Assembly (NCBI GenBank): GCA_002414665.1
Contig: DIAF01000032.1
Coordinates: forward strand, 1-44,425
DNA from: Halieaceae bacterium UBA5085
GTDB taxonomy: Bacteria; Pseudomonadota; Gammaproteobacteria; Pseudomonadales; Halieaceae
DNA length: 44,425 bases
Direction of reading: 5' to 3'
Part shown: piece after piece, positions 32,570 through 41,644 of the stretch
How the letters are laid out: every line of letters starts with the position of its first letter
Position numbering within the stretch: the stretch's first letter is position 1
Program-made: the position numbers and the translations under genes
The notes under the pieces: model-generated
Seen by the model: the letters and a program-made list of their open reading frames with translations, nothing else
Told to the model about the DNA's origin: nothing
Database searches by the model: none

Positions 32570-34273
32570 ATGAGCATGCGGAAATCCGTGGTCGAGCGTC
32601 AGCAGGCGCTGGAAAGTCGTCATCCGGCGTGGGTGGCGCGCACCCTGGACCAGGCGTTGGATGAGGTCGCCCGGACATGGCCTGATCGCGAGTTCATCGT
32701 CACCGACCATGTCAGTTTCAGCTACCGGGAGGTCGACCAGTGGGCTACCCGTCTCGCCTATGGTTTGCAGCATGCAGGCATTCGCCCTGGCGATCACGTT
32801 GCCCTGATCATGGCCAACTATCCCGAGTTTGTGGCTCTCAAGTTTGCGATCTCTCGTGTTGGAGCCACGGCGGTTCCGATCAATTTCCTCAACCGGCGAG
32901 ACGAGCTTGCCTATGTTCTGGAACAGTCCGACGCCCGTTGCCTGGTAACCATGGACAGTTTCCGCAATCTTGATTATCTCGAGATGCTTGACCAGCTGGC
33001 GCCCGGCTGGGAGCGGGCGGGCGGTGGCGCCCGGTTTCCTGATCTCGAGCGCGTCTTTGTATTCCCGACTTCCGATCGTGCCCTGCGTCCGGGGGCCCGC
33101 CCGCTGGCGGAACTCGATAGCGGCAACGCCGCGCCAATGGCCACCTTTGCGGACCCCCGGGCGACCGCGGACATCATCTACACCTCGGGCACTACCGGTG
33201 GCCCCAAGGGCGTCATGTTGACCCATGACATGTTACTGCGCACGGCCTACGGCAGTGCTTTTGGCAGGGCCTTCGAGGATGGACGACGTATTCTGTTTGC
33301 GATGCCCATGTACCATGTCTACGGTTACGTTGAGGGGCTGCTGGCCGCTCTAATGGTGGGTGGCGCGGTGATTCCCCAGCTGCAATTCGACGCTGCCAAA
33401 ACCCTGCGCGCGGTCGGCGAGCACCGCGCCAACGATATACTGCTGATCCCTACCATGACCCTGTCCCTGCTGGATGAACTGGAGCGGCAGCCCTATGAGC
33501 TGGGGTCGCTCACCGCCATGCTCTCTTCCGGAGGGAAGTCGCCGCCCGACATTTGGGATCGCATTGCCTCACTGTTCGGCCCCATTGAAGTAACAACGGG
33601 CTACGGCATGACGGAGGCCACGGCATCCTCGACGGTGACTCGCCCGGACGACCCTTCAGAGCGGTTGAGAAATAGCAACGGTCGCCTCCGTGACGTCGGT
33701 GTGGCGGGTGATCCGGACAATGACGGCAAGCTCGTTGTCTACCGGGTCGTGGATTCCGCCTCTGGGGCCGAATTGTCTCGGGGTTCCCTGGGCGAATTGC
33801 GCATGAAGGGAATGGGTGTCACGCGCGGTTATTACAACAAGCCTGCCGAGACCGCCGCAGCCCATGACGACGAGGGTTGGTTCCGCACAGGAGACCTGGG
33901 CATTCTGGATGAAGAGGGTTACATCACTCTCAAAGGGCGCACCAAGGAGAGTTACCGCTGCGGTGGAGAACTGGTGTTGCCGCTGGAGGTAGAACAGGTG
34001 CTCGCGACGCACCCTGCGATCAGTGAGGTACATGTGGTAGCCGTGCCGGATACGCGCATGGGAGAGGTTGGCATCGCTTGTGTGGTGGCACCATCGCAAC
34101 CGCAGGTCACCGAGGCTGAGTTGATCGAATTCTGTGCGCCTCGTCTGGCCCGCTTCAAGATGCCCAGACACGTAATCTTTATCCGCCCGGAGCAGGTGCC
34201 GGTCACCGCGACTGGACGTCCGCGCAAGTTTTTACTCGCCGAGCTTGCGCAGGATCTGTTGGCCGGAAAATGA
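32570..34273 (+). CDS. AMP-dependent acyl-CoA ligase
   Basis: Second CoA ligase, 567 residues. P-loop IIYTSGTTGGPKG, GYGMTEA, GWFRTGDLG and GRTKESYRCGGE are intact. The A10 catalytic lysine, normally in TATGK, is replaced: TATGRPRKF, with Arg550 at that position. This could change the adenylation step or the enzyme's role. The frame is open to 32546, but ATG 32570 has a GAGGGGG site. It lies downstream of the hydratase/aldolase genes and upstream of an SDR, in one operon. Confidence 0.92.
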   Translation: MSMRKSVVERQQALESRHPAWVARTLDQALDEVARTWPDREFIVTDHVSFSYREVDQWATRLAYGLQHAGIRPGDHVALIMANYPEFVALKFAISRVGATAVPINFLNRRDELAYVLEQSDARCLVTMDSFRNLDYLEMLDQLAPGWERAGGGARFPDLERVFVFPTSDRALRPGARPLAELDSGNAAPMATFADPRATADIIYTSGTTGGPKGVMLTHDMLLRTAYGSAFGRAFEDGRRILFAMPMYHVYGYVEGLLAALMVGGAVIPQLQFDAAKTLRAVGEHRANDILLIPTMTLSLLDELERQPYELGSLTAMLSSGGKSPPDIWDRIASLFGPIEVTTGYGMTEATASSTVTRPDDPSERLRNSNGRLRDVGVAGDPDNDGKLVVYRVVDSASGAELSRGSLGELRMKGMGVTRGYYNKPAETAAAHDDEGWFRTGDLGILDEEGYITLKGRTKESYRCGGELVLPLEVEQVLATHPAISEVHVVAVPDTRMGEVGIACVVAPSQPQVTEAELIEFCAPRLARFKMPRHVIFIRPEQVPVTATGRPRKFLLAELAQDLLAGK

Positions 34274-34289
34274 ATAAAGGGGCAGTGCA

Positions 34290-35039
34290 ATGAGCAAAGT
34301 GGCAGTGGTAACGGGCGGTGCCCGCGGTATCGGTACAGCAATCGCGAAACGATTGGCCGGTGACGGTCTGGATATCGCGATCCTGGATGTCGACGTCAGC
34401 CAGTGTGCAGCCACTGTGGCAGCGTTAGAGGCTCTGGGTAGCCGGGCTCTGGCGATTACCGTGAACGTGGCCGATGAGGCCTCCGTGGCCGCAGCGGTTA
34501 CCCGCATTAGCGATGAGTTGGGGCCTCCGCTGGTGCTGGTGAACAATGCCGGCGTCATGCGTTCCCGTATGGCACATCGGATGAGCCTGGCTGAATGGGA
34601 GCTGGTACTGGACGTGAACCTGCGTGGTGCCTTTCTGATGAGTCGGGAACTGGCGCCATTCATGCGCGCGGCGAAATGGGGCCGGATCATCAACCTCTCC
34701 AGCACCGGGGCTCTGGGCCTGGTGGGTGGTGCCAACTACGCCGCCGCCAAGGCTGGCGTACAGGGTTTGACCAAGACCCTGGCTCTGGAGCTGGGGCCCT
34801 TCAACGTCACCGCTAACGCGATTGCGCCTGGCTTCGTCGTGACCGACATGACCCGCAGCATGGCCCAGGAGGTGGGCGTCAGTGTCGAGGAGATGGAGGC
34901 GGATATGGTGAAAGATATCGCCGTCGGTCGCGCCGGCACCCCTGAAGATATTGCTCATGCAGTGGCGTTCTTTGTCGACGAGCGCTCCTCGTTTGTCTCG
35001 GGCCAGGTGCTGTACGTTGCCGGCGGCCCTAAAACCTGA
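34290..35039 (+). CDS. Short-chain dehydrogenase/reductase (FabG-like)
   Basis: A 249-residue classical SDR. GGARGIG near 10-16, NNAGVM, the Ser in NLSSTGALG and YAAAK are visible, with PGFVVTDM and the C-terminal GQVLYVAGG. The start ATG 34290 lies 16 bases after the ligase stop, following AAGGGG. The gene ends the plus-strand operon and converges on the cyclase gene 12 bases away. Ketoreductase or 3-hydroxyacyl dehydrogenase action on a pathway intermediate is likely; exact substrate unknown. Confidence 0.92.
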   Translation: MSKVAVVTGGARGIGTAIAKRLAGDGLDIAILDVDVSQCAATVAALEALGSRALAITVNVADEASVAAAVTRISDELGPPLVLVNNAGVMRSRMAHRMSLAEWELVLDVNLRGAFLMSRELAPFMRAAKWGRIINLSSTGALGLVGGANYAAAKAGVQGLTKTLALELGPFNVTANAIAPGFVVTDMTRSMAQEVGVSVEEMEADMVKDIAVGRAGTPEDIAHAVAFFVDERSSFVSGQVLYVAGGPKT

Positions 35040-35051
35040 TTCCGCGCAGGC

Positions 35052-35825
35052 CTACTGGATGATCGCTACGGCGCGGGTCCACCCCGCTGAGGCGCCGCGT
35101 ATCTTGCAGGGAAAGCAGGACACCTCGAAACCGGTTGGCGGCAGTGCTTCCAGGTTGTGCAGCTTTTCCAGGTGACAATATCCGATATCCCGCCCGGCCT
35201 TGTGCCCCTCCCAGATCAGCCCCGCATTTTTTGTCGTTTCGTAGCGTTGTCCGGTATGAACGAAAGGCGCGTCCCAGCTCCAGCCGTCGGTGCCAGTCAC
35301 ACGCACGCCCCGCTCCAGCAGGTACATGGTGGCTTCGTAGCCCATGCCGCAGCCGGCTGAGACGTAGTCGTCATCGCCGTAGCGGGTGCCGGCGGCTGTG
35401 TTTACGAGGACGATCTCCAGCGGCTGTAGAGTGTGGCCGATCCGCGCCAGCTCCGCCTCCACGTCCTCTGCGGTTACCACGTATCCGTCCTCGAAATGGC
35501 GAAAGTCGAGTTTTACCCCGGGCTGAAAGCACCAGTCCAGCGGCACTTCGTCGATGGTGATGGCTCGCTCGCCGCCGTTCATGGTGGAGGCGAAGTGCCA
35601 GGGCGCATCCAGATGGGTGCCGTTGTGGGTGATCAGTTCCACCTTCTCTACCGCCCAGCCTTCACTGTCGGGCAAGTCGTCGGCCTGCAATCCAGGGAAA
35701 AAGCCGAGGATATCGGGAAGCGAGGCCTGGTGATCTATGTAGTGGATTTTTGGCTGGTAGCCGGGAGGATCAGAGATGACGTCATTTTCGAGGTAGATGG
35801 AAAGGTCGATTATCTGTCTGCTCAT
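35052..35825 (-). CDS. Cyclase-family (kynurenine formamidase-like) metal hydrolase
   Basis: A 257-residue protein of the PF04199 fold. The metal motif HNGTHLDAPWHF (67-78) matches HxGTHxDxPxHF, whose histidines and aspartate bind Zn or Mn. Members hydrolyse amides, esters, lactams and related rings. ATG 35825 is preceded by GAGGA. It is convergent with the SDR operon and has its own promoter with an operator. A hydrolase next to two BVMO units could open the lactones they make, but this is an inference; amide substrates are equally possible. Confidence 0.9.
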   Translation of the reverse strand: MSRQIIDLSIYLENDVISDPPGYQPKIHYIDHQASLPDILGFFPGLQADDLPDSEGWAVEKVELITHNGTHLDAPWHFASTMNGGERAITIDEVPLDWCFQPGVKLDFRHFEDGYVVTAEDVEAELARIGHTLQPLEIVLVNTAAGTRYGDDDYVSAGCGMGYEATMYLLERGVRVTGTDGWSWDAPFVHTGQRYETTKNAGLIWEGHKAGRDIGYCHLEKLHNLEALPPTGFEVSCFPCKIRGASAGWTRAVAIIQ

Positions 35826-35874
35826 GAGAAATTCCTCGCTGTAGACTGCGTTGGACTGACCGGTGCGGAGGGGT

Positions 35875-35904
35875 ATGATAACAATTCAACAAATCTGTTG
35901 ACAA
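35875..35904 (-). promoter_or_regulatory. Cyclase gene promoter with operator
   Basis: On the minus strand, TTGTCA (35899-35904), 18-base spacer, TATCAT (35875-35880). The palindrome TCAAC-AAATCT-GTTGA (35886-35901) fills the spacer and overlaps the -35. The -10 lies about 50 bases before the ATG at 35825. A plus-strand TTGACA also exists at 35898 but lacks a good -10. Confidence 0.75.
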
Positions 35905-36073
35905 TTTTTTGTGGCCTTGCTGATGCGGGACAACCTTTGCTGAGCCAGGATTCTGTCGATGGTGTCCGGATGGTGCGCCCACAGATCCTTTCTTGCCTGT
36001 TCACTCCTGCGGTGTACAACCCGCATCACTGGCGCTATGGTCAGGGGCAGGGTTGTCGTGGTTGGGAGAAGCA

Positions 36074-37858
36074 ATGCTCAGGCGTGGACGTGAAGTCAAA
36101 GACAGTGTGTCAACGCACTTTGGCAGCCGCCTTTCCAGCGGGGAGGGCGTGCTGCAACTGGCGCTGCTGGGCCTGCTGTCCGGTTTGGGTACCGGCGCCG
36201 TTATCCTGTTGTTTCGCAGCGCGATAGAGTGGCCCCTGGAATATTTCCTGCCGGGTGCTGACAGTGAGGCGTTCGAGCAGTTGAGCCAGGTCGTGCGCAT
36301 GTGGCTGCCCCTTGCCGGTGCACTCGGGCTCGGTGCCTTTCTGCATTTTCTTTCGGTAAGCGACCGGCGAGTCGGCGTGGCGCATGTCATGCATCGGTTG
36401 AACTACCACCAGGGCTACATGCGCTTGCGGGGTGCGGCGATCCAGTTCCTGCTGGGGGTCGGCACAGTGGTTACCGGCCAATCCGCGGGGCGCGAGGGGC
36501 CGGCGGTGCATCTGGGGGCGGCCTTTTCCAGCCTGTTGGGGCAGTGGCTGCGGCTACCCAACAACAGTATTCGTACGCTGGTGGCCTGCGGCGTTGCCGC
36601 CGCCATTGCCGCGTCTTTCGATACGCCCATCGCCGGGGTGATCTTCGCCATGGAAGTGGTGATGATGGAATACACCATCGGGGTGTTTACACCGGTTATT
36701 CTCGCCGCGGTGTCCGCGGCGGTACTGACAAGGGCGGTATACGGTGCAGAGCCCGCGTTCGAGGTGCCGTTAGTCACTTTGCAGTCACTCTGGGAGATTC
36801 CCTGGATCCTGCTGGTCGCGGCCCTGATTGGCGTTGCCGCAGCCCTGTTCATCCAGCTGATTGAATCGGCTGGGCGCTTCGACAGTCGACCTATCATGCT
36901 GCGCCTCCTCATGGCGGGCCTGTTCATGGTGCCGTTTGCCTTGCTGGTGCCGGAGGTGATGGGCATCGGTTACGACACGGTGGAGCAGACGATTAACGGC
37001 CAGTTGGCGCTTTGGGTGCTGCTGGGCGTCGGTGTGGCGAAGCTGGTCGCGACCAGCGTGACCGTGGGGCTGGGCATGCCCAGCAGTATCATCGGCCCCA
37101 CCCTGGTCACGGGTGCCACGCTCGGCGGGGCACTGGGTCTGGTTGGTGCTGCATTCATGCCGGAGCAGGCCTCCAGCGTGGGCTTCTATGCCATGCTGGG
37201 CATGGGCGCCATGATGGGGGCTGTGTTGCAGGCCCCGCTGGCGGCGCTGATGGCCTTGCTCGAATTTACCCACAATCCGCACATCATCATGCCGGGCATG
37301 CTGGTCATTACCGTGGCCAGTCTGGTGACCAGCGAGGTGTTCGGCAAAAAGGCCGTATTCCAGAGCATGCTGAAGGCGCAGGGCCTGGGCTATGACACCT
37401 CTCCTCTGACCCAGGCGCTGCGGCGGGTCGGCGTTGGCGCCATCATGGAGCGCAGCGTGAAAGTCACGCCCCGTCTGCTGGATGCGGAGGGTGCCGCCGC
37501 GGTGCTGTCGGCGGGAACCCGCTGGCTGCTGGTGGAGGGCAGCAGCGGACCGGTGTCCTTGCTGCTCACTGCTGATCTGGCGCGGTATATTGAGCAGGCT
37601 GAAGACCTGGCAGAGGAGGGTGCTGATCCGGTCTCCGCACCGCCGATTGACCTGCTGGCGATCCCGGCCAAACGGCTGGATGTGGCCCCGGTGTCATATC
37701 AGGCCACGCTGGAAGAGGCGCTGAAGACGCTGCAGCATTCCGGCGCGGAGGTGCTGTATGTGCGCCAGTATCTGTCCTACGGCATTGTGCGCATTGCCGG
37801 TGTTGTCCACCGGGCGGACATCGACAGCTACTACCAGGTGGGCTCGGCGACTATCTAA
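36074..37858 (+). CDS. ClC-family chloride channel/antiporter with CBS domains
   Basis: A 594-residue inner-membrane protein with about ten hydrophobic segments (30-460) and two C-terminal CBS domains (about 470-590), which commonly bind nucleotides. The filter sequence GREGP (139-143) is intact, including the Glu141 gate. The first filter motif, usually GSGIP, is GVAHV here, and the GxFxP motif is GLGMP. ATG 36074 follows GGGAGAA; an upstream in-frame ATG-like start (35993) is less likely. It marks the end of the operator-bearing locus and has no evident link to the catabolic genes. Channel or H+/Cl- exchange cannot be decided. Confidence 0.9.
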   Translation: MLRRGREVKDSVSTHFGSRLSSGEGVLQLALLGLLSGLGTGAVILLFRSAIEWPLEYFLPGADSEAFEQLSQVVRMWLPLAGALGLGAFLHFLSVSDRRVGVAHVMHRLNYHQGYMRLRGAAIQFLLGVGTVVTGQSAGREGPAVHLGAAFSSLLGQWLRLPNNSIRTLVACGVAAAIAASFDTPIAGVIFAMEVVMMEYTIGVFTPVILAAVSAAVLTRAVYGAEPAFEVPLVTLQSLWEIPWILLVAALIGVAAALFIQLIESAGRFDSRPIMLRLLMAGLFMVPFALLVPEVMGIGYDTVEQTINGQLALWVLLGVGVAKLVATSVTVGLGMPSSIIGPTLVTGATLGGALGLVGAAFMPEQASSVGFYAMLGMGAMMGAVLQAPLAALMALLEFTHNPHIIMPGMLVITVASLVTSEVFGKKAVFQSMLKAQGLGYDTSPLTQALRRVGVGAIMERSVKVTPRLLDAEGAAAVLSAGTRWLLVEGSSGPVSLLLTADLARYIEQAEDLAEEGADPVSAPPIDLLAIPAKRLDVAPVSYQATLEEALKTLQHSGAEVLYVRQYLSYGIVRIAGVVHRADIDSYYQVGSATI

Positions 37859-37910
37859 CGCATTTGGGGGATGCCGGTGTCGTATGGGGGGCGTAGGGTG
37901 TCGGCGATGC

Positions 37911-37924
37911 GTTGATGTATCAAC
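37911..37924. promoter_or_regulatory. Reversed palindrome upstream of TonB receptor 3
   Basis: GTTGAT-GT-ATCAAC is a 14-base palindrome 29 bases ahead of the receptor 3 ATG. It uses the same arms as the catabolic operator but everted (GTTGA...TCAAC). It may be a different regulator's site. No good -35/-10 pair is evident around it. Confidence 0.4.
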
Positions 37925-37952
37925 CGATAACTAGAAAAGGGGATTCAAGAGT

Positions 37953-40250
37953 ATGAATAAGGTTGCATCCAAACCTGTCCTGCAACACTTTCCGAAATTA
38001 CTCATTGCCGCGGCAGTGCTCGCAACTACCCAGGCGCAGGCACAGGGGCTCGAAGAGGTCGTCGTCACCGCCCAGAAACGCGAGCAGTCACTGCAGGACG
38101 CGCCTATCGCAATCACCGCGTTCGGCCAATACGAGCTTGAACAGCGCGGCATCCGTGACCTGGTTGACCTCGCAACGATCGCGCCCAACGTCAAGGTCGC
38201 GCCGCTGCCGTCGAACACGGCCAAGGCAACGGTGGCCATTCGCGGCTCCGTGACGTCCAACCCCGGCATTTACTGGGAGCCTACCGTAGGCATTTATCTG
38301 GACGGGGCCTATGTAGGCAAGTTTTCCGGCAACGTCTTCCGGCTCGCGGAAGTGGAGCGTATTGAGATACTGCGTGGCCCCCAGGGCACGCTGTTTGGCC
38401 GCAACACCTCTGGCGGGGCGGTCAACGTGGTCACGCAGAAACCTACCGGAGAACTCGGTGGCCGGCTGCGTGCGGGCGTGGGCAATTTCGGTTATACCGA
38501 ATTGGATGGCAGCCTGAACCTGCCTCAGCTTGATCTCGGTGGCGCGGGGAACCTGAAAAGCCGTGTGAGTCTTGCCTGGGATGACCGCGATGGCTTCTAC
38601 GACAATGTACCGGCCGCACCGGGGACCACGATCACACACCCTTTCACCGGCCAGCCGATTCCGGCCAATCCCCCGGGTGCTGAAGATGAGCAGAATGCTG
38701 CCTCCAGTACGGTTGCCCGCCTGGACCTTCTCTGGGATGTCAGCGACCGCTTTTCGGTTAGATATTCGCTGGATGAGGTCGATGTCGAAAATACACCAGG
38801 CAAACCCCAGTTCACGAGTTTCGATCCGACCAGCCTGACCTTTGGCTTTCCCCTGCCGGGAGACCTTGCCCAGTTTCTAACCAGCGAGACGGATAATCTC
38901 GAGGCGAACAGTATCGACGCCGATGTCTATGAGGAGTTCGATTCCACCAGCAACACCCTGACCTTGGATTATGACCTGGGCAATGCCGGGATTCTGGGTG
39001 ATGCGTCGATCAAGTATGTCTACAACCACCGGGATCTGAGTTTTGCCCAGAGTCTGGATAACGACGGCACGCCATTTTCTCTGTTCCACTCGGCAATCGA
39101 AGAAGAGTACACCCAGCAATCGCATGAAGTGCAGCTCACCGGCTCACATGAGCGACTGAACTATGTGATGGGGCTGTACTATTTTGAAGAAGACGCGGAT
39201 GTGTACAACCCGCTGCAGCCTTTGAACTCCTTCTTTGGCCCACTGTTGTCACGCAACGCCTATGGTCTGGAGTCAGATCAGTTTGCCGTCTACGGTCAGG
39301 CCGACTGGCGCCCGCCGGTGCTGGATGACCGTCTGACGATTACGGCTGGCATTCGCTGGACAGAGGAGGAAAAGACGGTCTACATCGATCACCCGAACGA
39401 CAATCCGCCCTTTGCCGGTGAAAACACTGATGATTACAGCAATGTGGCGCCCACGTTGATCTTCAGCTACGAGTTCACTGACGAGTTCAACGCTTACGCC
39501 AAGTATGCGAAGGGCTGGAAGGCAGGTGGTTTCAACGGTGAAGCAGGCAGCATTGAAAACTTCAATGTGGGCTTTGATCCAGAGGAGATTGATTCCTACG
39601 AGATCGGCTTCAAGAGCCGTTGGCTGGACAACACGCTGCAGTTGAACGGCGCAATGTTCTACAACGACGAATCGGATATTCAGCTTTCGGTATTCATACC
39701 CCGCGATGGCGGTGTGGCATCGGTCATCGAGAACGCCGGTAAATCGGTTAAACAGGGCGTGGAGCTGGAGGTTGTCTACATGCCGACGGCCGATCTGATG
39801 CTGAGCGCGAACTACGGTTATCTGGACTCCGAGTTCACTGAGTTCCTGGAGTTCGATCCAGTGCTGGGTGAAACTGTCGATGTGTCAGATGAACGCTTTA
39901 CACAATATACACCCGAGCACACGGTCAACCTGAGTGTCGAGTACACCATGCTGCGCAGCGACTACGGGGACCTTATGGGGCGCCTCGATTACAGCTATAA
40001 CAGCGAATATACGCCCTATGTGAAGCCCGAGCAGAAAGCGGTTTCGGATATTGACGGCTACGGCACTCTCAACGGACGCCTTACGCTGATCAATATCCCG
40101 GTCGGCGATAACCAGCTGCAGGTTGCGCTTTGGGGCAAGAACCTGCTGGATGAGGAATACCGTCTGAACACCGTACCCTTCGGCCCGTTCACGGTAAGCT
40201 TCTTCGGCAACCCGCGCACCTACGGTTTGGAGGCACAGTACACCTTCTGA
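37953..40250 (+). CDS. TonB-dependent outer-membrane receptor 3
   Basis: A 765-residue receptor with a signal peptide (about 1-31, ending TTQAQAQG), a plug from LEEVVVTAQKREQSL, LRGPQGTLFGRNTSGGAV, and a barrel ending GLEAQYTF. ATG 37953 has a strong AAAAGGGGA site. It is a single-gene unit bounded by the reversed palindrome and a terminator, and lacks the TCAAC-N6-GTTGA operator, so it probably answers to a different signal from receptors 1 and 2. A LuxR-type regulator lies convergent downstream. Confidence 0.95.
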   Translation: MNKVASKPVLQHFPKLLIAAAVLATTQAQAQGLEEVVVTAQKREQSLQDAPIAITAFGQYELEQRGIRDLVDLATIAPNVKVAPLPSNTAKATVAIRGSVTSNPGIYWEPTVGIYLDGAYVGKFSGNVFRLAEVERIEILRGPQGTLFGRNTSGGAVNVVTQKPTGELGGRLRAGVGNFGYTELDGSLNLPQLDLGGAGNLKSRVSLAWDDRDGFYDNVPAAPGTTITHPFTGQPIPANPPGAEDEQNAASSTVARLDLLWDVSDRFSVRYSLDEVDVENTPGKPQFTSFDPTSLTFGFPLPGDLAQFLTSETDNLEANSIDADVYEEFDSTSNTLTLDYDLGNAGILGDASIKYVYNHRDLSFAQSLDNDGTPFSLFHSAIEEEYTQQSHEVQLTGSHERLNYVMGLYYFEEDADVYNPLQPLNSFFGPLLSRNAYGLESDQFAVYGQADWRPPVLDDRLTITAGIRWTEEEKTVYIDHPNDNPPFAGENTDDYSNVAPTLIFSYEFTDEFNAYAKYAKGWKAGGFNGEAGSIENFNVGFDPEEIDSYEIGFKSRWLDNTLQLNGAMFYNDESDIQLSVFIPRDGGVASVIENAGKSVKQGVELEVVYMPTADLMLSANYGYLDSEFTEFLEFDPVLGETVDVSDERFTQYTPEHTVNLSVEYTMLRSDYGDLMGRLDYSYNSEYTPYVKPEQKAVSDIDGYGTLNGRLTLINIPVGDNQLQVALWGKNLLDEEYRLNTVPFGPFTVSFFGNPRTYGLEAQYTF

Positions 40251-40260
40251 CCTGTTCCGG

Positions 40261-40292
40261 TTCGGCCCGGCGATGGCGCTCGTCGGGCTGAA
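40261..40292 (+). terminator. Terminator-like hairpin between receptor 3 and luxR-type gene
   Basis: TTCGGCCCGGCGA (40261-40273) and TCGTCGGGCTGAA (40280-40292) form a 13-bp stem (two G-U pairs) with loop TGGCGC, starting ten bases after the receptor stop. No clear U-run. The stem is complete only for plus-strand RNA. Confidence 0.6.
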
Positions 40293-40306
40293 CTGCTGTT
40301 TCGCTG

Positions 40307-41419
40307 CTACTCTCCCCACATCTGCTGGGCGGCACGCAGGACATGGCTGACCAGCTGTGGTTGCCTGTTCGTACCGGTCTTGGAAAAGATGGCCGCCAGC
40401 TGTGCGCGTGTTGTGTGGCGCGAACGTCCCAGGCTGTCTGATATCTCGGCAAGGCTCTCACCCTCCACCAGGCGTTTTGTCAGTATGGCTTCGGCACGCG
40501 TCAGGGCGAACAATTCCATCAGCAGTTCCTCGGTAATGATCTGTGTGCCGGCAGCATCGCGAAACAGCAGCAGCGTGGTCATCGAAGCGCTTTCCTCGAT
40601 TCCGGGTTGGGGTGCTATGCGTTGCATCAGCACACTCCAGTGCTGGCCTGCCGGTCGCAATATCTGCAGCGACTCGGTTCGTTGCGCTGAAGCATCGCGT
40701 GTCAGCCGGTTCAACGCGGCGCGCAGCATGACGGTGCTTTCGCTTGAGCTGCACCGCAAGCAGCCGGCATCGATGAGCAGCCCGTCGGCATGTTGCAATA
40801 CCCGGTCGGCGACCGGGTTGGCGATCAGTACCTCGCCGCCGTCGCCGAGGACCAGGGAGCCGATGGCAAGCTGGTCCACCGTCGCATCGGAAATGCTGAG
40901 CTGGTAGTCACGTTTCGCAAGGCGTGCATAGAGCGCGATGGCAGTGCGCAGCCAGGGTATCAAGGCAGCCAGCTTTGCACGATCTCCGGCGCTGAAGTGC
41001 GCTTGGCCGCGCGCCCGGGCGCAGCGCAGGCGGAAGACCATACCGGTTTCCGGGTCCTCCAGGTTGATTCCTATCAGGTCGTCCGTCGCCCCGTAGTCCT
41101 GCAGGTAGGTGAAAAAATTGGTGTGCCGCTGGGTGAGCTCCTGCCTGCTCAGCATCTCGCTCAGTATGGCGATGTCGTCCAGGGGAAGGTCGAGGAACGG
41201 GCTCTCGCGAAAGATGCTGTTTTGCAGCAGTACCAGTGCCGCCGTATTGCTTTGAGTGGAGATCAACACCCCGGGATCTCCTGGTCTGGGGCGGCGCAGC
41301 ACCATCGTCGCGTGTTGCCCGTCCAGGTATTGCTCCAGTTCCGACAGGAAGCTTAGCCAGGGTGGCTCTTGCAGCAGGCTGTCAAACAGCGCGGAGGTCA
41401 GTGTTTCAGGCACCTTCAT
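40307..41419 (-). CDS. LuxR-family transcriptional regulator (C-terminal HTH)
   Basis: A 370-residue regulator. The C-terminal 60 residues form a LuxR/NarL-type HTH (LTRAEAILTKRLVEGESLAEIS then SRHTTRAQLAAIFSKTGTNRQPQLV). The N-terminal 300 residues are not a typical autoinducer domain and include a PAS-like middle (DQLAIGSLVLGDGGEVLIANPVADRVL). The frame is open to 41497, but ATG 41419 has GAGAGGAAA on the minus strand. It is divergent from the TauD gene and convergent with receptor 3; either could be a target. Ligand unknown. Confidence 0.85.
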   Translation of the reverse strand: MKVPETLTSALFDSLLQEPPWLSFLSELEQYLDGQHATMVLRRPRPGDPGVLISTQSNTAALVLLQNSIFRESPFLDLPLDDIAILSEMLSRQELTQRHTNFFTYLQDYGATDDLIGINLEDPETGMVFRLRCARARGQAHFSAGDRAKLAALIPWLRTAIALYARLAKRDYQLSISDATVDQLAIGSLVLGDGGEVLIANPVADRVLQHADGLLIDAGCLRCSSSESTVMLRAALNRLTRDASAQRTESLQILRPAGQHWSVLMQRIAPQPGIEESASMTTLLLFRDAAGTQIITEELLMELFALTRAEAILTKRLVEGESLAEISDSLGRSRHTTRAQLAAIFSKTGTNRQPQLVSHVLRAAQQMWGE

Positions 41420-41536
41420 GTGCGTATTTTCCTCTCGTGTGGCGTTAGCGGCGGGTGGCAGTCGTTTGCCTGAACCAGTAGCGCACGGCTTTTCCACTAG
41501 TGCATTTGTGTTATGCGCACGGTGTAGAGCCTTAGG

Positions 41537-41559
41537 TATAGTGTACCGGTCGGGCCGGT
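41537..41559 (+). promoter_or_regulatory. Candidate -10 and palindrome in luxR/tauD intergenic region
   Basis: TATAGT (41537-41542) resembles a -10, and ACCGG-TCGGG-CCGGT (41545-41559) is an inverted repeat just downstream. No matching -35 is seen. Possible control site of the dioxygenase operon, with low support. Confidence 0.3.
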
Positions 41560-41644
41560 CACCGTACGCCCTGCAGCGACGAATAATTGCGGAGCGAGGC
41601 GGCAGTGCACGGGTCCGTGAGTGTCAGATTAAGGAGGTTATGCC

